This document shows positions 1 to 8,491 of a stretch of 21,284 nt of DNA, piece after piece. The position numbers were made by a program, and so were the translations under genes. The notes below the pieces were generated by a model. That model worked only from the letters and a program-made list of their open reading frames with translations, ran no database searches and was not told where the DNA came from. The DNA comes from Larix sibirica. Its lineage: Eukaryota; Streptophyta; Pinopsida; Pinales; Pinaceae. The first letter of the stretch is position 1; each line of letters opens with the position of its first letter. The stretch spans positions 1-21,284 of the forward strand of contig NWUY0304030875.1 of assembly GCA_004151065.3 (NCBI GenBank). Reading direction: 5' to 3'.

Positions 1-112
1 TCCAACAGGTTAAACTGATCGTTCTGCTGCTTGTACTGCTTCTACTGGAACTGTTCTTGGTAATGCTCGTACATAAGGTGCATTTACCATACCAACTTGA
101 TCGGAAGTTTAT
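1..112 (-). repeat. Short degenerate repeat encoding a Pro/Val/Glu/Ala-like pattern
   Basis: The + strand shows an imperfect run of ACTG/CTGCT units (TTCTGCTGCTTGTACTGCTT, then ACTGGAACTGTTCTTGG). Read on the minus strand, one frame gives residues such as VPVEAVQAAE before a stop. A similar flavour (GPVEPDAAPEV) appears on the + strand near 9630-9665. This could be the edge of a degraded repetitive coding sequence that runs off the window, or simple low-complexity DNA. I cannot identify a protein. Confidence 0.3.
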
Positions 113-114
113 AC

Positions 115-425
115 CCTTACGCAAGGAAGGCTTTTTTTGTAGAAACAGTAACCAAGCCAAGTATTTGATTATCCATAGTTGAAAGGTGAAGGGCTTCCTT
201 ATTTCTTCCCGGTGAAAGGCATCTGTTGATAGTTGAAAGGCTTCTGGTGTTCAGCTTAGTTCGAGGGAGGCTCCTTACCGTCCACATGTTGGTCCCTTTC
301 TTCCTCGGTCTATCTGTTGGCCGTCCGTCCGTAAGACCACCCCTCCTATAAGAAGACTGTATTAATAAATTAGACCAATCACTCCTAAGTGGGCTCAGAA
401 AAAGGGTGAAGGCCTTTCTCTGTTG
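115..425. repeat. Degenerate GAAAGG / AAGGCTTC repeat field
   Basis: Imperfect copies of a short unit recur: AAGGAAGGCTTTT near 123, TTGAAAGGTGAAGGGCTTCC at 179-198, GTGAAAGGCATCTG near 212, TTGAAAGGCTTCTGGTG near 233, and GGGTGAAGGCCTTTCTC near 404. Similar motifs occur at 11250-11345 (same strand) and at 16405-16465 (reverse complement). The spacing is irregular, so this is a dispersed cluster rather than a clean tandem array. Confidence 0.45.
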
Positions 426-602
426 TGTCCTTGTTGAGGTGGGCGTTAGGTGAGGAAAAGCATAGCCCTGGACTATGAGCTGCACCAAAAACAACACACA
501 TAACCATCCAGGCAACCTTGGGCCACAACCCAACAAGCAATTCAGAAGCAACCTAATTAACACAGAGTGCAACTCCATAAATAGAATCCACCAAGTTAAC
601 AT
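117..602 (-). CDS. Hypothetical 161-codon open frame, probably not a gene
   Basis: This is the longest ATG-started frame in the window (start at 602-600, stop at 117). The first ~50 residues are hydrophobic (leucine-rich, with CLLGCG and LCVLFLVQLIV), so they could form one or two membrane segments. The remainder is basic and rich in Ser, Thr and Arg. I recognise no domain. The 3' half overlaps a degenerate GAAAGGY/AAGGCTTC repeat field (about 115-425), so part of the frame is repeat DNA rather than selected coding sequence. The neighbour downstream on the + strand is a broken reverse transcriptase fragment. Plant mitochondria do carry unassigned ORFs with hydrophobic N-termini, but nothing here beyond length and an ATG supports translation. 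Chance openness is the more likely explanation. Confidence 0.15.
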   Translation of the reverse strand: MLTWWILFMELHSVLIRLLLNCLLGCGPRLPGWLCVLFLVQLIVQGYAFPHLTPTSTRTQQRKAFTLFLSPLRSDWSNLLIQSSYRRGGLTDGRPTDRPRKKGTNMWTVRSLPRTKLNTRSLSTINRCLSPGRNKEALHLSTMDNQILGLVTVSTKKAFLA

Positions 603-660
603 ACAACCGCGAATGAAGGAAGCTATACCAAAGGAATAAAAGCATTGAGGTAATGCAAAA

Positions 661-850
661 CTCGTGCATCATAATTTGGAACAATTATCAAGGTTGGCCC
701 ATCAAGAAGAGGCTGTACAGTTTGAATTCCATGGTCAAGCAAAGGGTAAAGAATAAAATGAATGGATGTTGGTAGCCGGATTCCTATTCCCAGTAGAAAA
801 ATCTGATTGGATTAGTCCAATTGTGATTCAACATAAAATAGGAGCAGGAG
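661..850 (+). pseudogene. Ty3/gypsy-type reverse transcriptase fragment, frameshifted
   Basis: From 766 the frame reads MLVAGFLFPVEKSDWISPIV and continues IQHK. This matches the N-terminal finger region of plant Ty3/gypsy reverse transcriptases, where a '(L)xxGFIxPVxxSxWVSPIVxxxKK' segment precedes the first catalytic aspartates. Just upstream, in another frame, 698-763 reads PIKKRLYSLNSMVKQRVKNK. This corresponds to the basic segment that normally precedes it directly, so a frame change lies near 763-766. A further change probably lies near 694-698, since VHHNLEQL at 664-687 is in a third frame. Homology fades after about 840, before the region that would carry the catalytic YXDD box, which is absent. 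No primer-binding site, LTR, RNase H or integrase segment is recognisable nearby. In the parent element this enzyme copies genomic RNA to DNA; here it is an inert relic. A related pararetroviral RT cannot be fully excluded. Confidence 0.75.
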
Positions 851-1110
851 TTATCAATCAATTCAGTCAATGCCTCTATCTCTCTTCATGCCTGCCCTCT
901 ATTTACCTTCCTTCCACCTATTGTCCTCCCTTACCCGGACTTCTTTGGAGGTCTTTGAAGAGCTCCTTAACGAAACAACCTCCTTCCAATTAAACAGTAA
1001 AGACTGACTATTTTCTAGACCTTCTTGTTTCCTTATTTCTTTTACCTGTGCCTTCCAACCTCTCATAACGTGCCTTGATCTGACCTTCGACCTAGAACCT
1101 ACCTTAATTT
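851..1110. other. Pyrimidine-rich CCTT/ACCT tract
   Basis: Immediately after the RT fragment the + strand becomes strongly C/T-rich. It carries many CCTT, ACCT and CCTTCC words (for example TTTACCTTCCTTCCACCTATT near 901-921 and CCTTCGACCTAGAACCTACC near 1084-1103). It looks like a degenerate array of very short units. I see no gene in it. Confidence 0.5.
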
Positions 1111-1497
1111 CATTTTATTCTAATCCAATCAATTTATACCAATATAACAATTTTGTTATAATAAAAAGAGCCCTGTTCTTTTTGTTTGTTTTTTTCATTT
1201 CAAAAAAACTGTGTGTTTGGGAAATCATCCCGCTCGCTAGCCAATAAGAAAGGCAGACTGTTGTGTGTGTGAGCTGCCGCTTGGCCGAGACCGGGAAAAA
1301 GGAATAATGCTGTTCTTTACAGCCTTGCATTTTCACGTGTTTCACTTTGCCAGAGCAAACGCCATAAAACCAATTGCACTTGCATGAGGACCTGGTTGAG
1401 TGGGGCGTTCACCTTCCGCATGAGTTACGGGAGAGAGTTCAGTTAGTGGGTTAGACAGTTTTGCAGTCACATACAGCAGCATTAATGGAATCTGTGG
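1111..1497. other. Intergenic, no feature recognised
   Basis: A/T-rich stretch with a poly-T/poly-A patch near 1180-1207 and short alternating GT (about 1260-1272). Open frames here are short and resemble nothing known. Confidence 0.5.
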
Positions 1498-1821
1498 ATG
1501 GAAGAGCCATCGACCCAATTGCATCCTGTTGATAAATATTTTCCATCATACGGTAGGTATTGTACGGTCCATCTTGGCTGGGACGGATCAGGTACGACGA
1601 CGGGTACGGAGGTATATTGGATTTATTCCTACTCTCGGCTGGTCTTATCTCAACTGGGTCGGACCGGTCTTAGCCTTTTAGGTCAAGGACCGGGCGGAAC
1701 TTATCAAGGCTGGTTAGTCAGGCCCACTTTATGGGGGAGGCAGTCAGGCAGGACGGGAATCAAATCAATTTGCTTTGGCACCAACCTTTATCTCCTACGG
1801 AGGCCGAAACACCTGAGTTGA
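1498..1821 (+). CDS. Hypothetical 107-codon open frame, probably not a gene
   Basis: ATG at 1498, stop at 1819-1821. The predicted peptide is rich in Gly, Leu, Ser, Thr and Tyr with no hydrophobic membrane segment and no recognisable motif. Much of the frame (about 1567-1760) coincides with a cryptically repetitive G-rich stretch with recurring GGCTGG, GGACGG, GGTCGGACCGGTC and GGCAGGACGGG words, which can keep a frame open by chance. There is no recognisable neighbour or regulatory signal. I keep it only because it has an ATG start and exceeds 100 codons. Confidence 0.12.
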   Translation: MEEPSTQLHPVDKYFPSYGRYCTVHLGWDGSGTTTGTEVYWIYSYSRLVLSQLGRTGLSLLGQGPGGTYQGWLVRPTLWGRQSGRTGIKSICFGTNLYLLRRPKHLS

Positions 1822-2899
1822 GCGATTGGACTTAGACTGCCATGGGTAAGGAGGAAATGCACTTGGTGGGGCTAAGCCTCCTCTTTTACTGGCTCCCAGA
1901 ACCGGATCGGAATCAGACAAAGAAACTTCTTTCAACTTATTGAAAAAATATTACCATCAAGATCAATAGTTTCTCCACTTCTATTTGTAAAGCAAGTGGT
2001 TTGTAAGGGCACGCAACACTCCGCTAAGTTTTGTGAAGCAGTATAAAAGGGGTGAATACGAAAGGTTGGTAGCATCGTCACACTGAAGGTAATGCAAGTA
2101 GGGTAAAGTAAATAGCAATGTTCTAAGTGCGTGCCCAGCTCTATTAAGATATTTCTCTTTAGTTATGGCTGGCTGTTTATAATATATCCGGGACAGTTCA
2201 ACGATCTCTACTAAAGGGCCTCCCGCTATCCCCGCAGGAACAAGCTACTAAAAGTGCTTAGCTAATCAAGCTAATAAACCACCCGCCATAAACAACAGGG
2301 GTTAGTTCTTCTTCGTTTACCTTATTTTGATATTATATAGAAGTAGCCACCTTCCTTTACACTTTCTGTTCGATTGTACAAGTCCAATGATCTTGCCTTT
2401 ACATACATACTTACTTACTAACGCTACTGACCAAACTTATCTTTCCTAACAACCCCAAACTAATTTGTTATCCTTGTGATCACCCACGCTTTAACTAAAT
2501 TGAATAGGAATGGAGGCTGCTAAAAAACATATAAACTTGTAGAACCTTGGCTTAGAACAGCTGCTGTTGACAGAAAGAATAGCCCGATTGATGAAAGAGC
2601 CCTGTCGACACAAAGGAAAGGAAATAAAAAGTTACAAGCTTGATTACAATATATTTACAAAAACTCCTCTCCCTTATACGTCGCCCAATAAATACTTAGG
2701 AGCAAAGCCGCTTCTTCATATGGGCAAGGAAATTGATCTATAGTAGGCAGGATCAAATGGGTGGTTGCCCGGGCAGACTACGACGCTTTGGGAGATGCCT
2801 TCGGATGCAATAAAAGAAGCCAGGATTCAAATTCATGGCTGGATGAAAGGATAGACGGCAGGCTGGACGGCTGGAGATAGAGATTTAGCAGCGGTGGTG
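1822..2899. other. Intergenic, no gene recognised
   Basis: No open frame of interest and no RNA fold recognised. Local microduplications are visible: ACATACATACTTACTTACT at 2401-2419, AAGCTAATAAACC near 2269, and GGATAGACGGCAGGCTGGACGG near 2847. An isolated GATCGGAATCAGAC near 1914 resembles the GGATCGGAAT words that recur at 17550-20720. Confidence 0.45.
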
Positions 2900-3260
2900 T
2901 CTAATTCCTGACCCGTATAAGAAGGGCTCCTTGGTGGTAACATGGTACAAAGAAGGTAAAAGGTGGTATCTTTAAGATTATATGTGGTAAATTCCTAAGG
3001 GAAGGGTAAAGTAACTATATCTTAAGGTTAGGTGACAGTACTGAGTAAAGTATTTAACAGATGGGTTGGTACCTTGCATGTAAGTAAAGAAGGCTATGCT
3101 TATAAAAGTAAATATTAAGAGTGCATACCCCTTCCTTAAGCATTCATAAAAGCACTAGGTTGGGGCATAGGTAATTGAGGGGCCAATTGGTTGGAAAATA
3201 TATGTGTGGGTTTATAGTAATAACAGTTTAGGTGCGAAGCAAAGTACAAGTACGATTGAT
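2900..3260. repeat. Purine-rich degenerate GGTAAA/GTAAAG field
   Basis: The + strand is dominated by A and G with recurrent GGTAAA, GTAAAG, GGTGGTA and AAGTA words (for example AAGAAGGTAAAAGGTGGTAT near 2950, AGGGTAAAGTAAC near 3004, GTAAGTAAAGAAGG near 3080). A similar word set occurs at about 2085-2120 (GGTAATGCAAGTAGGGTAAA). It reads as an eroded short-unit array without a fixed period. Confidence 0.4.
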
Positions 3261-3415
3261 TCTGTCAGCAAGTGTGTTGTCTTATGCCCATGCTCTGTTG
3301 AACGGACGCCTGTGAATGCTAAAAGTTAAGCAGGTAAGTGTTATGATATATCCGAAGCGGTAAGGTCAAAGAACCTATTAAAAGTCTATGATTCGAACAG
3401 CTCCTCGTTGGGTCT
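3261..3415. other. Intergenic, nothing recognised
   Basis: No frame, fold or repeat that I can support, apart from a GATTCGAAC word near 3390 that has no tRNA T-arm pairing around it. Confidence 0.4.
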
Positions 3416-3624
3416 GTTTTGAGGATTGGTCCGGCCGATAAAAAAAGTTAGCTAAACGCATATTGGATAAATAGGAATAGGGGTTTGTACGGGTTCATAG
3501 GCTTTTCTCCATCCATCTGGGTTCTCGAACTCGGAATTTGTCTTTAGGTAAATTGATTCATTTCGAATCAATTACTCTTGCCTTGAGCCCGGAAGAAATC
3601 ACTGAACCGGCAGGCCGATCGGGC
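3416..3624 (+). repeat. Diverged ~200 bp dispersed repeat, copy 1
   Basis: The left end GTTTTGAGGATTG followed by a CCGGCCGA-like box (3416-3438) matches 20165-20187. The right end, GAGCCCGGAAGA at 3585 leading to the 16-nt GGCAGGCCGATCGGGC at 3609-3624, matches 20303-20356 in the same order and orientation. The middle is too diverged to align by eye. Total length is 209 bp here and 192 bp in the other copy. A partial third copy of the right end lies at 15364-15404. Confidence 0.6.
3551..3573. repeat. Perfect 9-bp stem hairpin
   Basis: AATTGATTC (3551-3559) pairs with GAATCAATT (3565-3573) around the 5-nt loop ATTTC. It has no poly-U tail or flanking gene, so I do not call it a terminator. 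It lies inside the dispersed repeat copy at 3416-3624, and I do not see the same hairpin in the 20165 copy. Confidence 0.6.
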
Positions 3625-4139
3625 TTTTATTACATTTATTATATTGCCTTTTCGATCCTCACAAAACTTAGTTAGTTATTTAAGCGGGAAAGCAGATTGA
3701 CTGTTGAATGCGGGCTTTCGTTGGTGATGTGGCCTGTTGCCGGAACCCACTATCCTGTCATATAGATCCATTTTTAAGCTGGCATTATCCATGTTAAAAT
3801 GCTCCGTTAGCATTCTTATTAGCGGTGGTCTTAGTGTTTTTAGTTTCTGGTCCTATTAGCATTCTAGCTCAAGCTGTCTGACCCACACTAACTAACATAG
3901 GGCTTCGCATAGTAGCATAGTAAAGATTGATGGTCCTCTTTCTTTTATCCCCTGCCCAGTTAATCGCTGACGCTTATGGTTTACGAAGAAGGGAAGGTTC
4001 GGAAGTAAAGGTAGGTCCAAAGGCAAAGGTCCTAAGCAGTCTTTATCAGCAGTTTTGTAATAATATTCCCCTATTTAGTTACCATATCTGAATGAGATAA
4101 AGTCCCCCGAATACTCGTTCCTCATATTCGGACCTCCGG
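3625..4139. other. Intergenic, no gene recognised
   Basis: Mixed sequence without a notable open frame. Two partly similar units occur: GCATTCTTATTAGCGGTGGTC near 3811 and TCCTATTAGCATTCTAGC near 3851, with GTTTCTGGTC between them. Nothing else can be supported. Confidence 0.4.
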
Positions 4140-4440
4140 GTCATCGTTCCCACCAGAAGAGATTGAGCCAAGAAGTTATTACTATACAAGCATCATATCG
4201 ATTAAGACATGTTACCAGCAGACAAGAGAAGAGATGTCCCCATTCAATCTATAACCCGTTCAATAAATACCCTATAGGAAGGTCCCATCGTTACCACCTG
4301 AGGAGAAGATATTTTGCCATGTTGTTGCCATATTAGCATATCCAAAAACTCCATCATTCCAAGTTTCCAACATAAAATAGAGAAGGCTCACATCACCACC
4401 GGCCGATAAAAAGAGAAGGCCCCCATGTTCCCATTCCTCA
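4140..4440 (+). repeat. Degenerate tandem array, four units
   Basis: Four related segments share the order 'CATCGTTMCCACC - AGAAGAGAT - CCCAT': 4141-4170 (TCATCGTTCCCACCAGAAGA), 4207-4245 (ACATGTTACCAGCAGACAAG then AGAAGAGATGTCCCCATTC), 4284-4320 (CCCATCGTTACCACCTGAGG then AGAAGATATTTTGCCATG), and 4389-4438 (CACATCACCACCGGCCG then AGAGAAGGCCCCCATGTTCC). The period is roughly 70-100 bp with heavy divergence. No coding potential is apparent. Confidence 0.5.
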
Positions 4441-4485
4441 GACTATGAAGCTTTATCTTATATCAGTCCTAAAAAGATTTTTAAG

Positions 4486-4525
4486 GGACGGAGTCACTTA
4501 GTGAATCATCTTTGTAACTCCGTCC
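4486..4525. repeat. ACGGAGT hairpin element, copy A
   Basis: GGACGGAGT (4486-4494) pairs perfectly with ACTCCGTCC (4517-4525) across a 22-nt loop. The loop begins CACTTAGTGAATCA, nearly the same as the interior of copy C at 11934-11947. The arms match copies B (10245-10281) and C (11926-11961). The shared arms and partly shared interior show this is a repeat family rather than a chance hairpin. Confidence 0.7.
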
Positions 4526-5089
4526 AGCGGACAACAAACAAATGATATTTCGAGATAGGTGTTACCACGGGCTAATGACTGCCCACATTAAACATTGGCC
4601 GAGAGGATTGGGATTTTCTACTTTCTATTGGCTATTCCTGGTCAATTCCTCCTTTAGCTGTGTAGCAGTTCATGACAATGGTTAGGGTAAGAAAGAGCCT
4701 TAGTCTTCGGGCACGTGGGAAAGAGACAAGGTAACACACTTAGAATAACCACCTGCTTTCTGGGCATGCTGGACGATAACTGTTAAAATAAATTGATAAT
4801 TCAGGTTTAGATGATGGGTAACTTCTTTTATTCTCCTTCCTCTCGGCTTCAGATTGTGCCTATTCAGATTACAATTGAAAGTGTAAAAGTGAAACTCACC
4901 CGAGGAGGTACGAGGAGGGTGAGGCCCTTCGGGTCGTGTAGATGTGAGTCTCACATGTTCGTTACAAAGTATGTCTGTAGCGTAGCTGTAGTTCACATTC
5001 CGAACTATTAGCTGTAGTGTAAGTACTACTATTAGCTTCCTATAATAACTACTATAATAATAGGTTATAAAGTTTATAAGGCATAGTTA
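4526..5089. other. Intergenic, no gene recognised
   Basis: Open frames on both strands at about 4700-5011 overlap each other and resemble nothing known. A run of TAGCTGTAG / ACTACTATTA / ATAACTACTATAATAATAGG words at about 4985-5060 is a local short-unit repeat. Confidence 0.4.
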
Positions 5090-5400
5090 TGATTCTGAGG
5101 GTGCAAAGTAGTAGGGTATGATTCATAGGTTCCAAAGGCTAGTCCCACAAAAGGCAGAGGTAAGAAGAGGCGGAGGTTCCAAAGGCTAGTCCACCAAAAT
5201 ATAGTGAAAGTGAAAAAGGAAGAAGAGAAGGTCCAGTTTCCAAACCCAACCAAGGAGGCGTACCAAGTCAGTATGGATGAGTTTCAGGTCCCATGCGGTT
5301 AAGTTTTCCCAAGAGTGTAAGTAGGTTTCCAAGGAGTAGGTTTAAGAGGTTTCCAAGGCAGAAGAGTATGGAGGGTAAGTTGCACTACAGCAAATTAGAA
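5090..5400 (+). repeat. Purine-rich tandem GGTTYCCAAGG array
   Basis: An exact 19-nt repeat AGGTTCCAAAGGCTAGTCC occurs at 5127-5145 and 5174-5192 (period 47). Related units follow: GTTTCCAAACCC near 5236, GGTTTCCAAGGAG near 5326, and GGTTTCCAAGGCAG near 5350, separated by AGAAG-rich spacers. The whole block is A/G-rich on the + strand. Confidence 0.65.
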
Positions 5401-5997
5401 CTAGTTGTTTGAGTTAGTTAGATAAGTAGTTTTATAATGAAAATAATGGAGACTTACTTTTGGCTTTCACTCTAAGTCCGGATGTAAACAACCTATCGGA
5501 AGGAGTACCTTTAGGACCTTCTGGAAGTATGGATGGAAACTAAAGCATAAAGCAAGTAGTGTCTAGGGGATTTTGTAAGCATGCTATAAGGAAGGCGGTG
5601 CTTAGCTTATTGTGGGTAAATATGCACGTATATGATGCAATCATTGCTTGTTCTGTAGGTGAGTGAACGGCAGGAAATTTTTACTACTAGATAGGAGCTG
5701 GTTCAAGCAGACACGTTATGTTAAAGACATTCCAGCCATTTCAGCGAAATAAAGACGTTCAGTGAAGTCCAGATGCAACAAGTATATTTACGTGACAAGA
5801 CAGAACCTATACCGAGTTTGTGTGAGGTGTGCACCGATGAAAAGGGATTTATTGCTTTGAGGAGATTGAGGGAAAACATCTACAATGGGTGGGTGGGAAG
5901 TCCAACGGACTAATAAAGGCCAGATACCAAAGGGGTGGGCCAATGGACGGTACACCGCAACAGCACAAGCACAAGGCACTAGCAATCCAGTCAATTA
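5401..5997. other. Intergenic, no gene recognised
   Basis: No recognisable coding sequence. The short frame on the minus strand (5788-5994) is Pro/Leu-rich and unassigned. Confidence 0.4.
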
Positions 5998-6058
5998 TAT
6001 TACATTATTTATATTATAATAATAAAAAGAAACTAATATAAAATAATATAAAACCCAT
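5998..6058. other. Very A+T-rich patch
   Basis: About 60 bp almost devoid of G and C (TTATATTATAATAATAAAAA and similar), with self-complementary TTATATTATAA words. Similar patches occur at 7095-7130, 7755-7785 and 10840-10875. In a mitochondrial genome such patches could be promoters or recombination junctions, but no conserved promoter motif stands out. Confidence 0.5.
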
Positions 6059-6239
6059 ATTGAAAAGTGTTATTGAGTCTGGTAGGTGCATGGATACTTA
6101 TTTGAGTTACACTGATGCTGCTGTTGGCCAGAAAGGAGGGAAGGAGCAGCCAGAGGGCACGGAAGCCAAGTCGTGTGGATTAGGTGGGTCCCCTTAACCA
6201 ATCTGAAAACCATACTACCGGACATGATGTTTTTACGAT
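6059..6239. other. Short intergenic stretch, nothing recognised
   Basis: No frame, fold or repeat that I can support. Confidence 0.35.
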
Positions 6240-6740
6240 TAACGGGAACAGCCTAGACATTCTCAGACTCAGCCTTAACCTAGCTATAATATTACCTCTG
6301 CCATCCGTCTTTACCTTCAGACATGCAGCCTATGAACTCACCTTTACCGACCCCTGCCTTCCTACCCTTACCCTAGGACCTATAAAATTCTAATTTACCG
6401 GCATATAGCCTTAAAATTGACTTTGGAAAATCAAACGTATATATACTGCCTTAACGGACCTATGACTTAACCTAGACCTAATATTCATTCATAACCTCTA
6501 CATACTTAATCTATGCACGACCCTTTCCCTACTAATCATCGTAGCCATCCTGAAACTACTTCTTGTGAACCTCTGCCGCCTCAGCTACCTACTCCTTGGG
6601 AACATTTACGCTATTCCTTTGGAAACCCATTTTGACATAATTACCTTAAGCCTTGCCTTCTTACCTGACCCTCTTACTTACCCTCCAGCCATACTGACTT
6701 GGACATAGCCTTACTTTATTTTACCTTGTATCCTTACTCG
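6240..6740. repeat. Pyrimidine-rich field of ACCTTA/AGCCTTA words
   Basis: The + strand is strongly C/T over A/G, with recurrent CAGCCTTAACCTAGC (6271), CATAGCCTTACTTTA (6705), TTACCTTAAGCCTTGCC (6642) and GACCTATGACTTAACCTAGA (6458). It mirrors, on the opposite strand, the purine-rich blocks at 2900-3260 and 5090-5400. Short open frames within it are composition artefacts. Confidence 0.45.
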
Positions 6741-6830
6741 CATATGTCTGCCGTGGAGGGGCGTGACCTGACAGGTTGGGCGTAGTAGGCACAATGTTTA
6801 CTTGAAATAAATTAGTAAAAAAACGAAACC

Positions 6831-6925
6831 CATTGTAGAGGGTGGCCTTTTAGAAGTATCTCTTGACTTAGCTTCATCATATGTATAACTTATTCTCTTT
6901 AATACCACGGAGTTACCAATTCACA
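6831..6925 (+). repeat. Dispersed element containing the ACGGAGTT arm, copy D
   Basis: CATTGT...GGCC followed by TTTTAGAAGTATCTCTTGAC, then TTAGCTTCATCATATG, aligns with 11826-11876. I count about 34 of 41 identical positions from the CCTT onward. After a spacer of different length, CACGGAGTTACCAATTCAC (6907-6925) matches AACGGAGTT...GAATTCAC of copy C. Here the right arm AACTCC of the hairpin is missing, so this is a deleted or truncated copy. Confidence 0.6.
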
Positions 6926-6986
6926 GCTAAACAGGCCCGAAAAGGCTATCCCACTTCTTCCCTCCAGTGCTCCAGCACAGGCTGTC

Positions 6987-7012
6987 TATAAAAAAAATAT
7001 ATATATATATAT
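6987..7012. repeat. (AT)n microsatellite
   Basis: A poly-A run passes directly into about eight to nine AT dinucleotides. Confidence 0.85.
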
Positions 7013-7207
7013 TGTTGGGAACAATGTAAAAAGTGGGTAAACTAATTATATTTCTTTTAGCATTCACTCATTCAATCACAGTTCTTCAAAGGTTCAATGT
7101 TTTTATAATATATCATATATAATTTATACTACCCCATAAAACAATATGGAGTTATTGAATGAATTAACTAGGCAGCCCCGAGCCTAAAAAAGCCCCTTGC
7201 CCCGTGC

Positions 7208-7295
7208 GTAGTAAACTAAAACATGTCTAGCCACTACGGGTTCTATACGGTTTGTATCAGCTTCAATTTCTAGCATCACGGGTTCAACCAGCTTT
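7208..7295 (+). repeat. Small imperfect direct repeat
   Basis: TCTAGCCACTACGGGTTCTA (about 7225-7244) and TCTAGCATCACGGGTTCAAC (about 7269-7288) are diverged copies about 44 bp apart, just upstream of the 7302 repeat. The GGTTC words here do not sit in a tRNA T-arm. Confidence 0.4.
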
Positions 7296-7301
7296 TTAGT
7301 T

Positions 7302-7324
7302 CTCTCCCAGCAAGCGGCGAGGTT
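7302..7324 (+). repeat. 23-nt dispersed repeat, copy 1
   Basis: CTCTCCCAGCAAGCGGCGAG followed by GTT is shared with 14922-14944, differing at two positions (CGGCGA versus TGGCGG). Both are followed by a pyrimidine-rich TTCCCTTT or TACCGCTTT. The function is unknown, and I found no RNA gene that it belongs to. Confidence 0.6.
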
Positions 7325-8086
7325 CCCTTTCAACTTTAAAGCAAATGATGGCATCCTACCTGTAATAGTTTAAGTTTTGAAAATGTTATTCTTCGGTAAT
7401 AATAACTACTTTTGAGTACTCCCTATTTCTTTTTTTTTATCATACTCAATAAAAAGAGTGCTTGCTCCAGTGAAGAAGCTATAATGTTCTCATTATAAAT
7501 AAGACTTACTTATTGCTGCAGCTAACTGTAGCAGCTAAACTCGTTAGTCGCAGTAAAAAGAAAAAGCTGTCTTTCAACTAGCGGCGCTGCCGGACGAGTT
7601 TGCTTTGGTGCTCTTACTCCCACAACTCTAGACTTTAAACCTTAAGAGCAGGGGGGACCTCCTGCCATGAGGGAAACGGAAGGAAATGCCCTATTTATCA
7701 AAAGATAATTTCACTTTGATGCCCAAGATGATTTAGATCTTTCTATATGATCGCGCGGGATTTATTTATTATATTATATTATTGTCCAAGCAGCACGGAA
7801 ACAAGCCTAAAAAAGCCCTACTAGTTTATGTGGATGGAACGCCCTAAGCCCCCTATGTGAGTTGGAAACAAGCCCTTTGATTGAAACAAAACTCCTACCT
7901 AGTCGCCCTAACGGGGCTAGCTATGAAATCTTTAGCCCCATTGGACCTGACTAGGTGCCCCCCCACCTTTGATGGATGGAAAGCCTTAAGAAAGTATCAG
8001 CGTATTTCTCTAGATTGAACTTTTATAATGATTCTTCACTCTTTTAACCGTGGATGGGAATAAAGCCTAAAGTTATCCTATGTGGA

Positions 8087-8392
8087 TTAAAACAAGCCTG
8101 AAGCCCCCAGTATTAGTGTGCCGGATAAACGCTGCTGCCTTAAGAGAGACTCTCTTTCATTACTTTGATGATACGTGTGGAAGATCGTAAGTGTTGTATT
8201 GGCAAAACTATATATCATATATTTGTTAACTACCATTCTGTCTGTGGGAGCTATCAATAAGGATAACCCCTTCCGTGGGAGCTTCGGACTCGAATAGATA
8301 AAATCAAAACTTACTAGCCTTAGTAGCAGCCGGTCTTGCCTTGGTCCAAGCATATAAATCAAGCAGCCCTCTGTAAGAAAGAGAGTATCCAT
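8087..8392 (-). CDS. Hypothetical 101-codon open frame, probably not a gene
   Basis: ATG at 8392-8390 on the minus strand, stop near 8087. The peptide has hydrophobic stretches and no recognisable motif. Its C-terminal part overlaps a unit of the GATGGAAACAAGCC repeat family (about 8083-8108), which argues against a conserved gene. It also spans an imperfect duplication (CTGTGGGAGCTATC near 8240, CCGTGGGAGCTTCG near 8273). Confidence 0.1.
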   Translation of the reverse strand: MDTLFLTEGCLIYMLGPRQDRLLLRLVSFDFIYSSPKLPRKGLSLLIAPTDRMVVNKYMIYSFANTTLTIFHTYHQSNERESLLRQQRLSGTLILGASGLF

Positions 8393-8457
8393 TTATCTAT
8401 TTCATTTTCCACCTTAATCGGTCCAATAGGTTTTGCTGCATAGGCCATTTTTATGTA

Positions 8458-8491
8458 CTTAAATTACCACTATTTGGAAGGTCAGGCAGGC
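8458..8491 (+). repeat. 34-nt dispersed repeat, copy 1
   Basis: CTTAAATTACCA followed by a variable patch, then GGAAGGTCAGGCAGGC, aligns without gaps to 10353-10386. I count 27 of 34 identical positions. Confidence 0.55.

Larger units (their letters stand above)
7168..8110 (+). repeat. Cluster of GATGGAAACAAGCC family units
   Basis: At least seven diverged copies share the order 'GTGGATGGAAACAAGCC - TAAAGCCCC': CCGAGCCTAAAAAAGCCCC near 7177, GGAAACAAGCCTAAAAAAGC near 7797, TGGATGGAACGCCCTAAGCC near 7831, TTGGAAACAAGCCC at about 7861, GATGGATGGAAAGCCTTAAG near 7972, GTGGATGGGAATAAAGCC at about 8050, and GGATTAAAACAAGCCTGAAG near 8083. An inverted pair occurs at 14401-14450. The copies are irregularly spaced, with other material between them, so this is a dispersed family rather than a satellite. 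Confidence 0.6.

Noticed and set aside
3551-3573. Rho-independent-like terminator
   Set aside because: The stem is A+T-rich, with no downstream T-run and no upstream gene.
4700-5011. Overlapping open frames on both strands as genes
   Set aside because: Both are under 100 codons, overlap each other almost fully, show no motif and lie next to repeat DNA.
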